Below, piece after piece: positions 10,785-21,184 of a stretch of DNA of 64,000 bases. Every line of letters begins with the position of its first letter. Within the stretch, counting starts at the first letter, position 1. The notes below the pieces were generated by a model that was not told the DNA's origin, did no database searches, and saw nothing but the letters and a program-made list of their open reading frames with translations. Position numbers and translations under genes: made by a program. Source of the stretch: Diploptera punctata (lineage: Eukaryota > Arthropoda > Insecta > Blattodea > Blaberidae); NCBI GenBank assembly GCA_030220185.1, contig JASPKZ010009947.1:22800-86799 (forward strand). The letters run 5' to 3'.

Positions 10785-11013
10785 GAATCGAACCCGTGAG
10801 TTTATGAACGCAGATGGTGTCTGTTAAACCTCTCGACCACGGAAACACACTAAGCCACGCTCTCTCTTTGACGTTGCTTGAGTGTGCACTGCGTTAACTA
10901 GCAAACAACCCAGTACAATTACTGAAAACAGGCTTCTGCGAGCGCTCACGAAGTTCCCCGATCGGTTGATTGAAATCTGCGGATGACTCATTTGTTTTGT
11001 CTAAGGGTGTACA
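10785..11013 (-). repeat. SINE-like element with Leu-type tRNA-like 3' part
   Basis: On the minus strand it begins with gtacacccttagacaaaaca, the start shared with family G. It then has a new internal module and a tRNA-like segment ending in cgtggtcgagaggtttaaca and cgggttcgattcccg. The B-box and T-arm are intact, but there is no matching 5' acceptor strand. It is therefore not called a tRNA gene. Confidence 0.55.
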
Positions 11014-11118
11014 TAAAAAGAATATATTAGTTCCAAGTAATAATGTAATCACTCAGATGAGGCGTAGAAAGTTGTGTGTAGACTGAAATGAAACAGGAAA
11101 GAAGATAGTTTTAGTTGT

Positions 11119-11705
11119 GTGAGTGAGCGGATAGCTTTCATTTGTTTTGTTTCTATGGCAATAATAATAACAAATATGGCAATTCCTCAACAGAAAGCGT
11201 TTTGTGTTTTGCAGTTTGAGAATTGTAAATCAGTTGTGACAGTTCAACGTGCATTTCGTAGGCAATTTAATCGTGATCCCCCCCCCCAATGTCAACAACA
11301 TTCGTCGATGGTACAATCAGTTTGCAACGACCGGTTGTCTATGTAAACGCAAAAGTGTGGGACGACCAAGAATGTCTGAAGAGAATGCTTCTGCTGAAAC
11401 ATTTCAAGCGCAAAGTCAGGCTTTAGAGCCTGTAACAATTTTAAACAGTAAGGACGCATATGTAAGCATTTTCATAAGACCTTACACACTGTCATGACTG
11501 GATTGGTCGTCATGGTCCAGATGACAGGGCTTAGCTCAGTGGCCTCCTAGATCAACCGGATCTCACCTCATGCGATTTTTTTTTTTCCCTTTGGGGCTTT
11601 GTAAAAGGATAGCGTCTACGTGCCCTCATTGCCTGCTAACCTGCCTGAGTTGAGAGACAGGATTAGAGAAGTTGTTTTGCGTGCACATCAATCCAGACAT
11701 GCTTA
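11119..11705 (+). pseudogene. DUF4817/mariner-like transposase relic, first part
   Basis: The start (11,173) encodes MAIPQQKAFCVLQFENCKS, and a shifted frame continues with NNIRRWYNQFATTGCLCKRK and VGRPRMSEEN. This is the DUF4817 helix-turn-helix of an insect Tc1/mariner-like transposase, frameshifted at a run of Cs near 11,280. After an internal deletion, 11,540-11,705 encodes a C-terminal catalytic piece (PDLTSCDFFLWGFVK, then LPELRDRIREVV and DML). That piece is interrupted at TTAA 11,706 by the following element and resumes at 12,424. Confidence 0.8.
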
Positions 11706-12423
11706 TTAAGGGGGGTGATGGGTACAAAAATTGAGACCATTTGAGATCAAAATTGGCACTTTTTGTTTGTACTAAAAATATAGCCTGTACTTTAATGTAC
11801 ATTGTGCCAAAGTTTCAGAGGCCTATGGCACTTATAAATGCCTTAAATTACATCAGGCTTAAAAAGGCTGCGGCCAATTAAATACTACCTGCAGCAAAAT
11901 CTTTTAAACTTGTTTTTGCAACACTTATTTCCACTGCATTTTTGTACATTCAAAATTGAAATAGAAATCACAAATGTTGTCCTAAAAGTTCCAAATTGGT
12001 TACTGCAATGTGTCTAAAAACAATGGGTAACAAAGTAGTGCATGGGTTTTCATGATTTGAAGTAGTATTTTAAGAAATACAAAATAAAATGTACGTAATT
12101 ATTTTTTTTTTGTAATTCCAGGCATGAGGTAATTTTTTTTTCTCCCTTTGTATTCACATTATAAGAATTCTAATGCATGATGTTTTTCTAAATGTTTTAA
12201 GGGTCTTGTAAAAAAATCAGACATTTTACTAAAAATTGTTGAACTCATTCAATTATAATATATGCATTTTTAATATAATATTTAATAACTCATAACATAA
12301 ATGTGCCACAAGAATGAAACTTTAACACATCATTATGTATCATACAGTGAATGTTTGTACAAAAAACCAAGTCTCAAGCTAAAAAAATGTAGAAGATGGA
12401 AATTTCACCATCACCCCCCTTAA
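11706..12423. mobile_element. TTAA-flanked nonautonomous DNA element (MITE-like)
   Basis: TTAA at 11,706-11,709 and at 12,420-12,423 flanks a 710-base AT-rich segment. Its ends are inverted copies: ggggggtgatgg at the left, and the reverse of ccatcacccccc at the right. No open frame of note is present. A TTAA target with duplication is typical of piggyBac-like elements, though other superfamilies also use it and the terminal repeat is not one I recognise. Removing the segment plus one TTAA reconnects the flanking transposase frame. Confidence 0.75.
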
Positions 12424-12465
12424 TGTATGGGAAGAATTAGCCTACATACGATGTACGTATGTATG
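12424..12465 (+). pseudogene. DUF4817/mariner-like transposase relic, resumed C-terminus
   Basis: Directly after the second TTAA the plus strand reads VWEELAYIRC in the frame of the fragment ending at 11,705. This fits the family's usual DML..VW.EL.Y.L C-terminus. It then runs into a gtat microsatellite. Confidence 0.7.
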
Positions 12466-12479
12466 TATGTATACATACT

Positions 12480-12575
12480 ATAACATACAATGTTATTTAC
12501 AAATATGGATCGCACGAGCAGTAAGCCGTACATGCTTTCGACAATCCGGTTCAATAAGATAATGTCTAGTAATAA
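12480..12575 (-). repeat. Unclassified repeat, left piece
   Basis: The sequence around gttatttacaaatatggatcgcac matches 55,505-55,610. The companion piece, 13,585-13,790, matches the next part of the 55.5-kb copy. The intervening kilobase therefore looks like insertion and microsatellite expansion. Confidence 0.5.
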
Positions 12576-12962
12576 TATAAAAAAGAGAGAGCGAGAGAGA
12601 GAGTGAGAGAGAAAGAGAGAGAGAGAGGATGCAAGAGAGAACAGGGAGAAAGAGAAAAAGAGATAGAACAAAAAAAACCCCCTCTCCTCTCATCTCTCCC
12701 TCCTTTCACTCTCTACCTCTCGGCTCTCTCGGCTCGTGCTCTCTCCCTCTCGCTCTCTACTCCCCTCTCTCTCCTCTCTCTCTCTCCCTCTCTCTTCTAC
12801 TCCCTCTCTCTCTCTTCCCTCTCTCATTTCCCGCTCTCTCTCTCTTCCTCATCTCCCTCGCTCCCTCCTCTCTTCCTCCTCTCCTCCTTTCTCCCCTCTT
12901 TCCGCGTCCCTCGTTTCTCCCCTCTGCTCTCTCTCCTCTCTCTTTCCTCGCGCCATTCCCTC
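12576..12962. repeat. Abutting (GA)n and (CT)n tracts
   Basis: About 100 bases of ga/gaga-rich sequence are followed by about 280 bases of interrupted ctct/ccct sequence on the same strand. The halves are mutually complementary, so the region can fold into a large imperfect hairpin or form triplex DNA. All long frames here (Ser/Leu/Pro or Arg/Glu repeats) are compositional artefacts. Confidence 0.9.
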
Positions 12963-12989
12963 AACAAAACTCCATATACCTTACTTATT

Positions 12990-13585
12990 TAAAATTATTA
13001 AGACTTAACCCTCTTCCTCTTTCCTTATATACTATCAATCTTCGTTTTTTACAGCTGATGCCGTCTTCCCGTGCCCTTGCCAAACCTCCAAAGCCTATGA
13101 TCTTTGTCATCTTCAATGCTTCGCCCTCTTACTTGCATTCCTATCTGCATGTTTTCCTTCCGTATTACTTTGGCCTCCCTTGTTTCTTCTTTTTTGGTCG
13201 GTTGTCATTGATATATAGTTGCTTTTGTGCATCGCCCATCTTCCATTCTTAAAACATGTCCCGAGCCACTCTAATTTCTTCTTTCTTCTCCCCCAATTCT
13301 TTCAATTGTGCTTTCTTTTCTGCTTTCATTATGTTTCTAATTTCCTTATTTTGTGACATGTTCTAAGTTATTGACTCGTTTCCTGGACATTTCTGCGCTA
13401 ATAATACATTTCTAGAGTTATTAGTCTATTCATGTAGTACTTGTTGATTGTCCATATCTCACTCCCATACATTGCAAGAGATTCCACCAATGTTTTACCA
13501 TATATATTGTCGTGTCTTTCCAAATATCCTTATCCCACCATATGAAATTTAACGATTATATTATTTCTGCTACTCAATTCAATCA
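12990..13585 (-). pseudogene. LINE Z, 3' part of ORF2 relic
   Basis: The minus strand is homologous to the 3' half of the plus-strand LINE at 37,545-38,590. Shared blocks encode a MYGSEI/VWTINKYY-like segment, a LGHVLRM-like segment and the closing LWRFGxG followed by gacggca. It is 5'-truncated, has lost its reading frame, and lies inside the 12.5/13.6-kb repeat. Confidence 0.7.
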
Positions 13586-13790
13586 TTTATTTATTCATTC
13601 ACAAATGAGTGTTGTTATTTTTGGCGATTTTGTCCAGAACTTTACCCACATTTAACAAATTTTTCTGAGTTTCCCAGTAACTCGTAGCATGCCAATCTTT
13701 CACACGAATTGAATTTAGAAATATTTCCGGTAACCACTGACGTTTCCAATATTCTAAATCATTACATTTTCCTGATATATGCATTTAGAC
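13585..13790 (-). repeat. Unclassified repeat, right piece, with coding-like remnant
   Basis: Homologous to 55,733-55,830. A minus-strand frame of about 60 codons contains LEYWKRQWLPEIFLN, and ETQKNLLNVGKVLDKI is partly conserved in the other copy. This suggests an ancient transposon-coded segment. I do not recognise the family. Confidence 0.4.
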
Positions 13791-14112
13791 TTCAAAGCTC
13801 CCGCAGAAATAGACTTTTCTATAAAGATTTTAAAATCTCCTTAGTGTAGTGGAGAACAAATCGAAGCCTATAAAACACTGCAAGGAAATGTTTTGTATAA
13901 TAGGGCATTGATATCGGGCTATAAAAGGAACTTAATACCCCACAAACAGGCGAAGGAACAGCCTTCTGTACTTATAATAAGCTAGAACGAGAGAAAAATG
14001 AACACCGACTTTAAAGTAGCCTATATCTTATTCGCGGGCTTAAAAAAATAGTAGCAGTATACTGATGCTCAACTCATTGATAGAACCTATACTAATGAGG
14101 ACTATTTAAAAC

Positions 14113-14945
14113 TTCATGGCCCCTCAAATGGGAGTCAATGACCAATTGCGTTTCAATTGAATTTTGTGTTACACCAATTACAGTCGTTTTCCACATTCAC
14201 ACCACCGATAATTTATCACTTAATTTTTATCATATTAAAGAAAGCTCTTCTCTTTTTCAATATCCTGGAACGGGTCATAGCATTATTTTGCCTTACTGAC
14301 TCTCTAAGAAATACGTTTGAATATCACAATTTATATATTAAGGTGTAACAATCCTAAATTGAACGTGGCTCCCCGATTGTATATATGGGCACGAATGTAA
14401 CCAGAACACCGCTTGCCGATATAATAGAGAAATTGTAGCAATTGATTACACCACAATAAAAAAGAAACTACTGTTGGTACTTTCTTAAACGTATTATTTA
14501 CCAGGTATTTACGTTCCAGAAAATATAATTGGCATATTTACAACATAGAACATCCGAAATTAATTAATAACCTATAATATTGTTTATAAACTGTTTGACG
14601 TGTTTTATTTTTTCTCCACTAGGGTGCATTCTACAATATTGCGATTCTATTTGCAATAAATAATATGATCTGATTGCAGTAATGAACAAATGAAGCATAA
14701 CAAACGTTTCCTCATTTGTTCTCAAACATCGTCGTTTACATTAAAAATATAAATATTTAAAATATTCTATTTAAATAATTATTTGTAAGTAAACAGCTTA
14801 ATTTTATTCGTTAAATACTCTAACAGATATCACACTTGATTTCCAAATTCTCTAGATAAATGCACTCGTCACTTCGTGACTCGTGAATTTATGGATAATT
14901 TGGAAATCACTCGTGTCATTACTTATCATAATTAAAATACAAGAG
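14113..14945. repeat. 830-base dispersed repeat, copy 1
   Basis: The whole segment is directly repeated at 36,175-36,975 with many substitutions and small indels. Shared landmarks are atgggagtcaatg, actgactctctaagaaata and cgtgaatttat. The right end contains a palindrome around cacgaagtgacgagtg (read on the minus strand), flanked by inverted copies of gatttccaaatt. No coding potential is evident. Confidence 0.7.
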
Positions 14946-15204
14946 AAACAAAAAACATCAGATACATTCAACACGATCCCATGGGAACGTTATAGGTCAC
15001 TAGACCTAATGCATGGAAATGTTGTATTTCATTTTCCAATTTTTTTAGTTGTATTTTCGTTTCACCGCTTTAGTCTAGGAGTATCATCATTACTACAGCC
15101 CGGATTTGTATACCAAATAAAGTAGTGAATATGCATGACAAATGTAGAAAATATGCACCCTAAATATGCAAGAACAGATTGTAAAAAATCAATAAATTAT
15201 TTGC

Positions 15205-15551
15205 TTTGTGGGTAATCTTAACGTATTTCTGGCTGTTACAGTAAATAAGGAAGGTTTTAATGAGGTTTTCTGTATGAAGCTCCTTCGACTGTGAGTGAAG
15301 GAGGATTTATACAGTGAAAACGTCCTTTCTACATCACATGATGTCACAGGTGCATATGAAAAACACCACAGCTTTTCTTCCGTGATTTCCTCATCGGTTA
15401 CACTTTTTTCACTAACAGCAGAGACCATTTTGCTAATTTGACAAATTCTATTGTAGCCAGGATTTTTATTTAATACTTCATTAAGCTTATCAAATGCCAA
15501 TTTTTGGAAGGCCCACGGGTATTCAAGTCTTACACAGATGTAAATATACAT
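15205..15551 (-). pseudogene. hAT transposase C-terminal relic
   Basis: The minus strand encodes APVTSCDVERTFSLYKSSF, the C-terminal dimerisation signature of hAT transposases (A.TS...ER.FS.......RR). The expected continuation, TENLIKTFLIYCNSQKYV, is in another frame, so a frameshift follows the SRR. The ribonuclease-H catalytic region and element ends are absent. It is a broken fragment of a ZBED/hAT-type element. Confidence 0.75.
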
Positions 15552-16136
15552 GTTACGCTTATATCCAATTGATTGAAGAGACTTTATTCATTTAAAAAAT
15601 ATTATTATAATTAATTAATTACTAGTAATTAACTCAATGGAAAAATTATGATTTAATACCACGTTTAGGAGAAACTGCGCATTTATGCATTAAAAATCTA
15701 AAATAAGCATTTTCCCACAAAATATGCATTTTTATGCATTATCAAATACCGCTCACATTGTCTGTGAAAGGGAATCATTTACGCATACTTTTAATGCGTA
15801 AAGAAAACATGCATTTCACATACAAATCAGGGGCTCTAACCATTATCTTGGGGGCAGTGGACCGGCATTCGATTCCGTATCATGACAATTTCTTGGTTAT
15901 TTCTTCGAAATTTTCCCCTTACGTATGACACAAATAACAGGACGTTTAAGGCATAACACTCCAAACCGTCTGGCCATCATAATTTAATATCATATTCACT
16001 TTGTTTAGTAAATTTTTATATACGGTAATATAGTATGTCTTGTCTTAAACGATTGTGATTCGTTGGTTGATTTTCTCACCTAGAGAGGCCCTCCAAGTCT
16101 TTGCAGTGAAAATGTACGTGCTTAAGTAAAAAAAAT

Positions 16137-16178
16137 CCACAAACCTACGTTTTGATAGTGACAATGAGTTATTTAATA
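16137..16178 (+). repeat. LINE X terminal scrap
   Basis: The segment from aacctacgttttgatagtga to about 16,178 matches the last ~40 bases of LINE X (aacctacgNgttcgatagtg, then ccagtgagtt). It is an extremely 5'-truncated or eroded copy. Confidence 0.5.
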
Positions 16179-16369
16179 TGGCTATCTTATTTTAAGGTAT
16201 TTAGGCTGAACCCAAGAATTTGAGGAGGGGCTATAAAACTCCCTTTGACCCTATTCTGCCCTGAGTTGACACGCAGGCTGGAGTCATGAACAAGTACATG
16301 AGTGTGCCTCATTACATCACTGCAAGCACATATTTTAAACACCTATGGTTGCTAACAAGACAATTTTTA

Positions 16370-16530
16370 TCTAACATGAGGCAAGGTGAAAACTGGTATG
16401 AAATGAATGAATGGAGATGAAATGACATGATATGGGAGGGAAAAGGAGTAGAGTGTGTTGATAATAAAAAATCCGAGAAATGTGACAACCTCGAGAAAAC
16501 CCCGAAAAATCCCGTGTGGCTCACTATCAA
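16370..16530 (-). repeat. SINE F body fragment
   Basis: Homologous in inverse orientation to 44,100-44,275: both contain a caacacactc block and a catttcat..cattcattc-rich block. The cgagaaaaccccgaaaaa stretch resembles the body of SINE D. No tRNA-like head is visible. Confidence 0.5.
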
Positions 16531-16627
16531 TACATCAATAATAATTAATAAATAGTAATATTCAATATACATGAATTAACAAATTTGATAAATATTAATA
16601 CATATTTATTTACAAGTATATTTATCC

Positions 16628-17070
16628 GGAGGTCCACGCCGTAGCCGAGTGGTTAAGGTAAGAAGTCTTGGCGCAGAGCTAAGGAACTTGCGTTGGTTCG
16701 GGTCCCCAGGGGGGAAGAAATTTTCTCATGGAATTTCGGCCAGTATGGGACCGATACCCACCAACGTCGTGAGACATTTCGGTATCTACAATAAGTAGCC
16801 GTTCCAGGTGCTCCAGGTTGAGAAGACCAATTATAACGTATGGGGATCCGACATGTTGACCACATGTCACCCCTACACTGGCTTGATGATCGTCTACCTC
16901 TGTCATTAACATATGTGGATGTGAGGCCAGCAGCCGACTGGTATGCCAAGGGCCTTCTAAGCCTGTCGCGCTTGGGGGAAACAAAAAATCGGAACCGCTA
17001 AGATTCAAACCTCAGATCCTAGTCGGGGAGCCGTACACCCTAGCCACGTGTCCACCGAGGCGGCTAATAT
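16628..17070 (+). mobile_element. SINE C with tRNA-like sequence at both ends
   Basis: The plus-strand 5' end is a tRNA-like head (cgtagccgagtggttaaggt; gttggttcgggtcc). The last ~70 bases, read on the minus strand, form a second tRNA-like head (gcctcggtggacacgtggct; gaggtttgaatc). The first half matches 9693-9912. The element is either a fusion of two SINEs in opposite orientation or a family carrying inverted tRNA-related termini. Confidence 0.7.
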
Positions 17071-17214
17071 AATTCCTTTAAAAGTAATCATCTTTATCCC
17101 AGCTGTTCGATTCCGAAGTACAAACTACACGGGCCGACGATTTTTTTTCAGGGCGTTTAAAATCTAAAACATAGTTGTCTCTGAAAGAAGCAAAGCTGTG
17201 AGTCTCATCGTAGA

Positions 17215-17617
17215 TTTACAACACGTAAAACAACATCAAACCAAAATAAGAAACCTCTGAACAAAATGTTTCAAACCTTTCACGACGAATATTAATTGTA
17301 ACTCTAATGGCACTGTTTGAGCCTTTAAAATTTGAAGAAGTGGCTGAATTCAAATAACTAGGAACATTCATTGCAAATAGGAATGAGATGCACAAAGATA
17401 TTAAACATAAGCTCAATTCTTGAAATGCGTGTTATTATACACCCTGTACATTATAGGGATTTTTGTGTCCCAATTCCTTAAAAAACGTTAAACTGAAAAT
17501 ATTTTTAAAAAAACTATTATTCTATAAGTTATATGGATGCGAAACATGGACTCTTACTTTAAAGGAGGAAAGGAGATTACGAGTATTTGAGAATAAAGTT
17601 CTTAGGAAAATGTTTGG
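17215..17617 (+). pseudogene. LINE X ORF2 relic, part before nested insertion
   Basis: The plus strand encodes the thumb-to-C-terminal region of LINE X: EEVAEFK.LGTFIANRNEMH, then LYGCETWTLTLKEERRLRVF and ENKVLRKMFG. It breaks at 17,617 inside KMFG, where another LINE is inserted, and resumes at 17,979. In-frame stops show it is dead. Confidence 0.85.
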
Positions 17618-17964
17618 TACTTATGGATCCGAAACATGGACAGTGACAACACAACAATCTGCCAGGATACAAGCTGCTGAAATGAGATTCCTCAGACCAA
17701 TAGCAGGATATCAAAGAATAGACAAAAAACATAAGACAGAAATAAGACAACTAAAAATAGAGGAATTAAACTCAACAATACAGAAATACAGAACAAACTG
17801 GAAAGAACATTTGACTGAGAATAGAATATCAAAAGCAGCATACAACTATTCACCACAAGGAAGAAGAAGTTTGGGAAGAGCAAGGAAAAGATGGAAAGAG
17901 CAGCAATTTGAAGCCGGAACAGGCTAGTAAATAAGCCTAAACCGTGAAGAAGAAGAGAAGAAGA
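17618..17964 (+). mobile_element. LINE Y, 5'-truncated insertion in LINE X
   Basis: The insert encodes YGSETWTVTTQQSARIQAAE, then FLRPIAGYQRID, RGR-type basic blocks and FEAGTG before a stop, and ends in a gaagaagag tail. Both sides carry aggaaaatgtttgg (17,604-17,617 and 17,965-17,978), a perfect 14-base target duplication. By accident the frame runs from the host LINE into the insert, giving a chimeric 154-codon frame (17,463-17,927) that belongs to no single gene. Confidence 0.9.
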
Positions 17965-17978
17965 AGGAAAATGTTTGG

Positions 17979-18330
17979 ACCAAAGAAAGATGAATAGACA
18001 GGTGAATGGAGAAAACTTCATAATAGTGAGCTACATGAATATGTACAGGAAGCCAGATATAATAACAGTTAAGTCTCATAGATTGCGGTGGGCAAGACAT
18101 GTGACAACGAGTGGGGAAAGAAAGACGTGCATGGAAGCTTCTTGTAGGAAAACCAGAGCGGAAACGTCCAGTTGGTGGAACAAAAATTAGATGGTAAAGC
18201 AACATTAAGCAAGATTTGAGGGAAGTAGATTATACAGGGAATGATTGAAAAAAACATTGGGTGAGGACAGCGATCAATGGAAAGCTTACGTCCGCGCGGC
18301 CATGAACCTACGTGTTCGATAGTGCCAGTG
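17979..18330 (+). pseudogene. LINE X ORF2 relic, resumed 3' end
   Basis: After the second target-duplication copy the host continues with the GPK.DE..GEW.KLHN-like block, a basic RLRWA-like block and the terminal AMNLRVR-like block (near 18,300). It ends in gtgccagtgagttagtta. Multiple frameshifts and stops occur. Confidence 0.8.
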
Positions 18331-18864
18331 AGTTAGTTAATGGCATTGTTAAATTAACTAAATTCACTCGTTGACATTCAAAGAATGATCAGTTACTAAA
18401 TAAAAGATAAGTAACTTACATTTTTGGATGTATTTATTGAATGGACACCAGGAACATCATTTAAGAAGGATCTTGATAATAAATCACCTACTCAAAAAGG
18501 ATGAATAGAGTCTTGCCCTCTAACGTTAAGGTAAATACATCTACATGACATCAAGTGCGATATTAAGCCTGGATTGCGAAGGACATGATTAATTACCTAA
18601 TAATCTCAAAACTAAATCCTCAACCACAACTAGGAATGGGAACTGACACCTCATTATTTCATCACACTCCGCGTCATTTACCATATTGGAGGTGGTCACT
18701 GGAATTCATGTCACATTTTATTAATCACATGGGGATATGAATGAGAAATCATTTCAATTTTTCAAATTTTCAATTGATTTCATAGAGAAAAATAATAAAA
18801 ATTGTATTATCATGGCACAATTTTATGAATTACTAGCTAATATCCGGTATGCGTTGTTACGACT

Positions 18865-18932
18865 AAGACAGACATACATACATACATACATACATAATAC
18901 ATACATACATACATACATACATACATACGTTA
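18865..18932. repeat. (ACAT)n microsatellite
   Basis: Tandem cata/acat units directly adjoin the 3' end of the minus-strand LINE X at 18,935. They probably represent or grew from its tail. Confidence 0.9.
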
Positions 18933-18934
18933 AC

Positions 18935-19245
18935 TAACTCACTGGCACTATCAAACGCGTAACCTCATGGCCGCGCGGACATATGCTCTCCATATATCCC
19001 TATCCTGAGCTAATGTCTTCCAATCATTCCCTGTATAATCTACCTCCTTCAAATCATAGTTAATGTTATTCTCCCACTTCATTCTTGGTCTACCAACTGG
19101 GCGTTTTCCCTCAGGTTTTCCTACAAGAATCTTGCATGCACGTCTTTCATTCCCCATTCGTACCACATGTCCTGGCCATCGCAGTCTAACTGTTATTATA
19201 TCTGGCTTCCTGTTATATAGTCTTCTCCATCGGAGTACATAACCT
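18935..19245 (-). pseudogene. LINE X 3' end relic
   Basis: The minus strand encodes MVRMGNERRACKILVGKPEG, then GRPRMKWENNI and VDYTGNDWKTLAQDRDIWRA, and ends with AMRLRV. It is the best-preserved LINE X tail frame here but lacks every reverse-transcriptase motif. Confidence 0.85.
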
Positions 19246-19589
19246 ACCGGATAACTGAAGATCCTAGAACCGATATGACTTTATATATTACGTCTATAAA
19301 TAAGAATTAAATATTTTAGTGGGTTCTGAATGTTAGTTGAATATATTATGTCGAAAGAAGATACAGGCTAGTTTAATCGCAGATAAAAAATGTATGTAAG
19401 TATTAAAGTGGACCAAAAAAACATGTATACATAATATTGGCTAGCTTAAAATTATTTAACAGTTATGGAACCATGTATGATAAATCTGCTATTTTTTTAG
19501 CTTACACTTAGTGTACGCAGTACTGATACACTTACAAATACCGACAGAAACATATCATTTAATTATTTGTCCACTATGTACAATATATA

Positions 19590-20235
19590 TATATATCATC
19601 ATCATCATAGTACATTCACGAATTTAGGCCATTTGTTGACCTGTTTTCGGCCTCAAGAGAAACACCATCCAGAAGTCTTTTGAGTGGACGTCCTGGTCTT
19701 CTTCTTCCTGCAGGTTGATATCTTAACATTAGTTTGGGTATTCTGTGATCTTCCATTCGATGAACATGTTGTATCCATCTTGACTTATAATCAGAAATTT
19801 TGTTTTCTAAAGATTCCATGTGTAATTCTTCTAAGATGTCTTCATTTTTTTTGTGATCTAGTAGTGTGTATCCTGCAGTCCTCCGAAGATATCTCATTTC
19901 AGCAGATCTAAGTCTCTGTATATCCTTCTGTTTCAACGTCCATACTTCGCTACCATACAAAAGAGTTGGAAGAGCCAGTGTTTTTATACACTTTCAGTCT
20001 TGAATGCTTTTGGACTAACTGTGGCTTGAAGATAGAATTTATTAACCCTAAAATTCTTAAAAAATTTAGATATTTTTGCATTTACATCCTTTTCTTCTTC
20101 ATATGAGATATTGCATCCTAGATATGTAAAATTATTCACCTGCTCCAAAATTATATTGTCCAGTACAATTTTACTTCTGACAGGATCTACACCTTGAAAT
20201 GCCATAATTTTTGTTTTTTTTGTAGATATCTTTAA
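19590..20235 (-). pseudogene. LINE W, 3' part of ORF2 relic
   Basis: Two adjacent minus-strand frames encode the post-catalytic part of an RTE-like reverse transcriptase: MAFQGVDPVRSKIVLDN, NNFTYLGCNISYEEE, then MYGSEVWTLKQKDIQRLRSA, SRWIQHVHRMEDHRIP and GRRRPGRPLKRLLDG. A frameshift near 19,985 separates them. The copy ends with a catcat run on the plus strand and is 5'-truncated at a TA repeat. Related copies lie at 28,640 and 46,660. Confidence 0.85.
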
Positions 20236-20261
20236 TCCATATATATATATATATATATATA
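20236..20261. repeat. (TA)n microsatellite
   Basis: About ten TA units. A second TA run follows the adjacent SINE near 20,649, as expected if the SINE inserted within a TA tract. Confidence 0.88.
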
Positions 20262-20641
20262 TGTCTACCGTTGTGGTATTGAGGTAGCGTGCTGCCTTGT
20301 TACGCAGCGGGCCCGGATTCGATCCCCAATCAGGATAGATTTTCTGGGTGAGGATTTTATCGGGGTTTTTTCCTCACCTGTAAGACAAATGTCAGGAAAT
20401 CTTTAAGGCAAAAACAGTCTCCGAATATCATATAGCCATCGCAATCATCATCATTCATATTAATCTTCGGTTAAGTTTACGATTAAGGACTCTCCTGGTG
20501 CACCACTATCATCATCACCCACCATATCATCGGGGCAACGAAACCACGCCTTCCAGGCGCCCCAATCTCAGAAGTGGGTTATAAGTACGCCATGCCAGGA
20601 AAGAACACCAGGAATGTCGAAAGACAACCTGGGCATTTGCA

Positions 20642-20648
<7 letters not shown>
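20262..20648 (+). mobile_element. SINE B with tail type 1, in a TA repeat
   Basis: The plus-strand head contains gaggtagcgtgctgccttg and cggattcgatcccca, both diverged from the family, followed by the shared body and tail 1 (caggcgccccaatctcag), then an A run. TA repeats flank both sides, so the target duplication is masked by the microsatellite. Confidence 0.82.
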
Positions 20649-20672
<24 letters not shown>

Positions 20673-20689
20673 TAGCTTTTAAATTGCAC

Positions 20690-21180
20690 TCTATGAACTC
20701 CTCCGAGGAGTGATTTTGGAAATAAACAGAATGAAACTCCTACAAATTAAGTCTAAGAAGAAGAAGAAGAAGAAGTAAATACACGCAGTGTCCTCTGTTT
20801 TAATATGACGATTAACGAGTAAAAAATATACATGAAACAACAAAAATTAACAAACAAACAAAAAAAATTCATACAGTAGTAAGTTTGTGAACAGAATGTG
20901 CACGTTCAGTCGAGCGGTGTGGGGTCTGGTACTGTTGTTCAGTCTAACCTTGAGTTTTATTTTGCCGTGTAGTTGTGTGTGTTCTGGCTGCAGATTAACG
21001 CTAGAACAGGATGTAAAGGTAGAGAAATGAGAATTAATTATTAGTTTGCATAATCAGTATAAATCAGTGGAATCAGTTACATATTAGGAAGGCTAAGAAC
21101 AACCATTCAGCATATAATTGATAGAGTTGTTGAACGGAAATCTTTCGAAAATAGCACAGATCAGGACGTCCTACAAAACA
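20690..21180. other. Unannotated stretch with a short (AAG) run
   Basis: An agaagaagaagaag run near 20,755-20,775 resembles a retroelement tail, but no recognisable element precedes it. The remainder is unrecognised. Confidence 0.35.
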
Positions 21181-21184
21181 GTAT

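Noticed and set aside
10785..10860. Possible tRNA-Leu gene
   Set aside because: The T-arm is good but acceptor strands do not pair and the sequence is part of a SINE-like repeat.
12603..13252. Three overlapping long frames of up to 207 codons
   Set aside because: They are CT-repeat translations (Ser/Leu/Pro) running into an antisense LINE relic; there is no coding signal.
17463..17927. A 154-codon gene
   Set aside because: It is a chimera of two LINEs joined at a target-site duplication.
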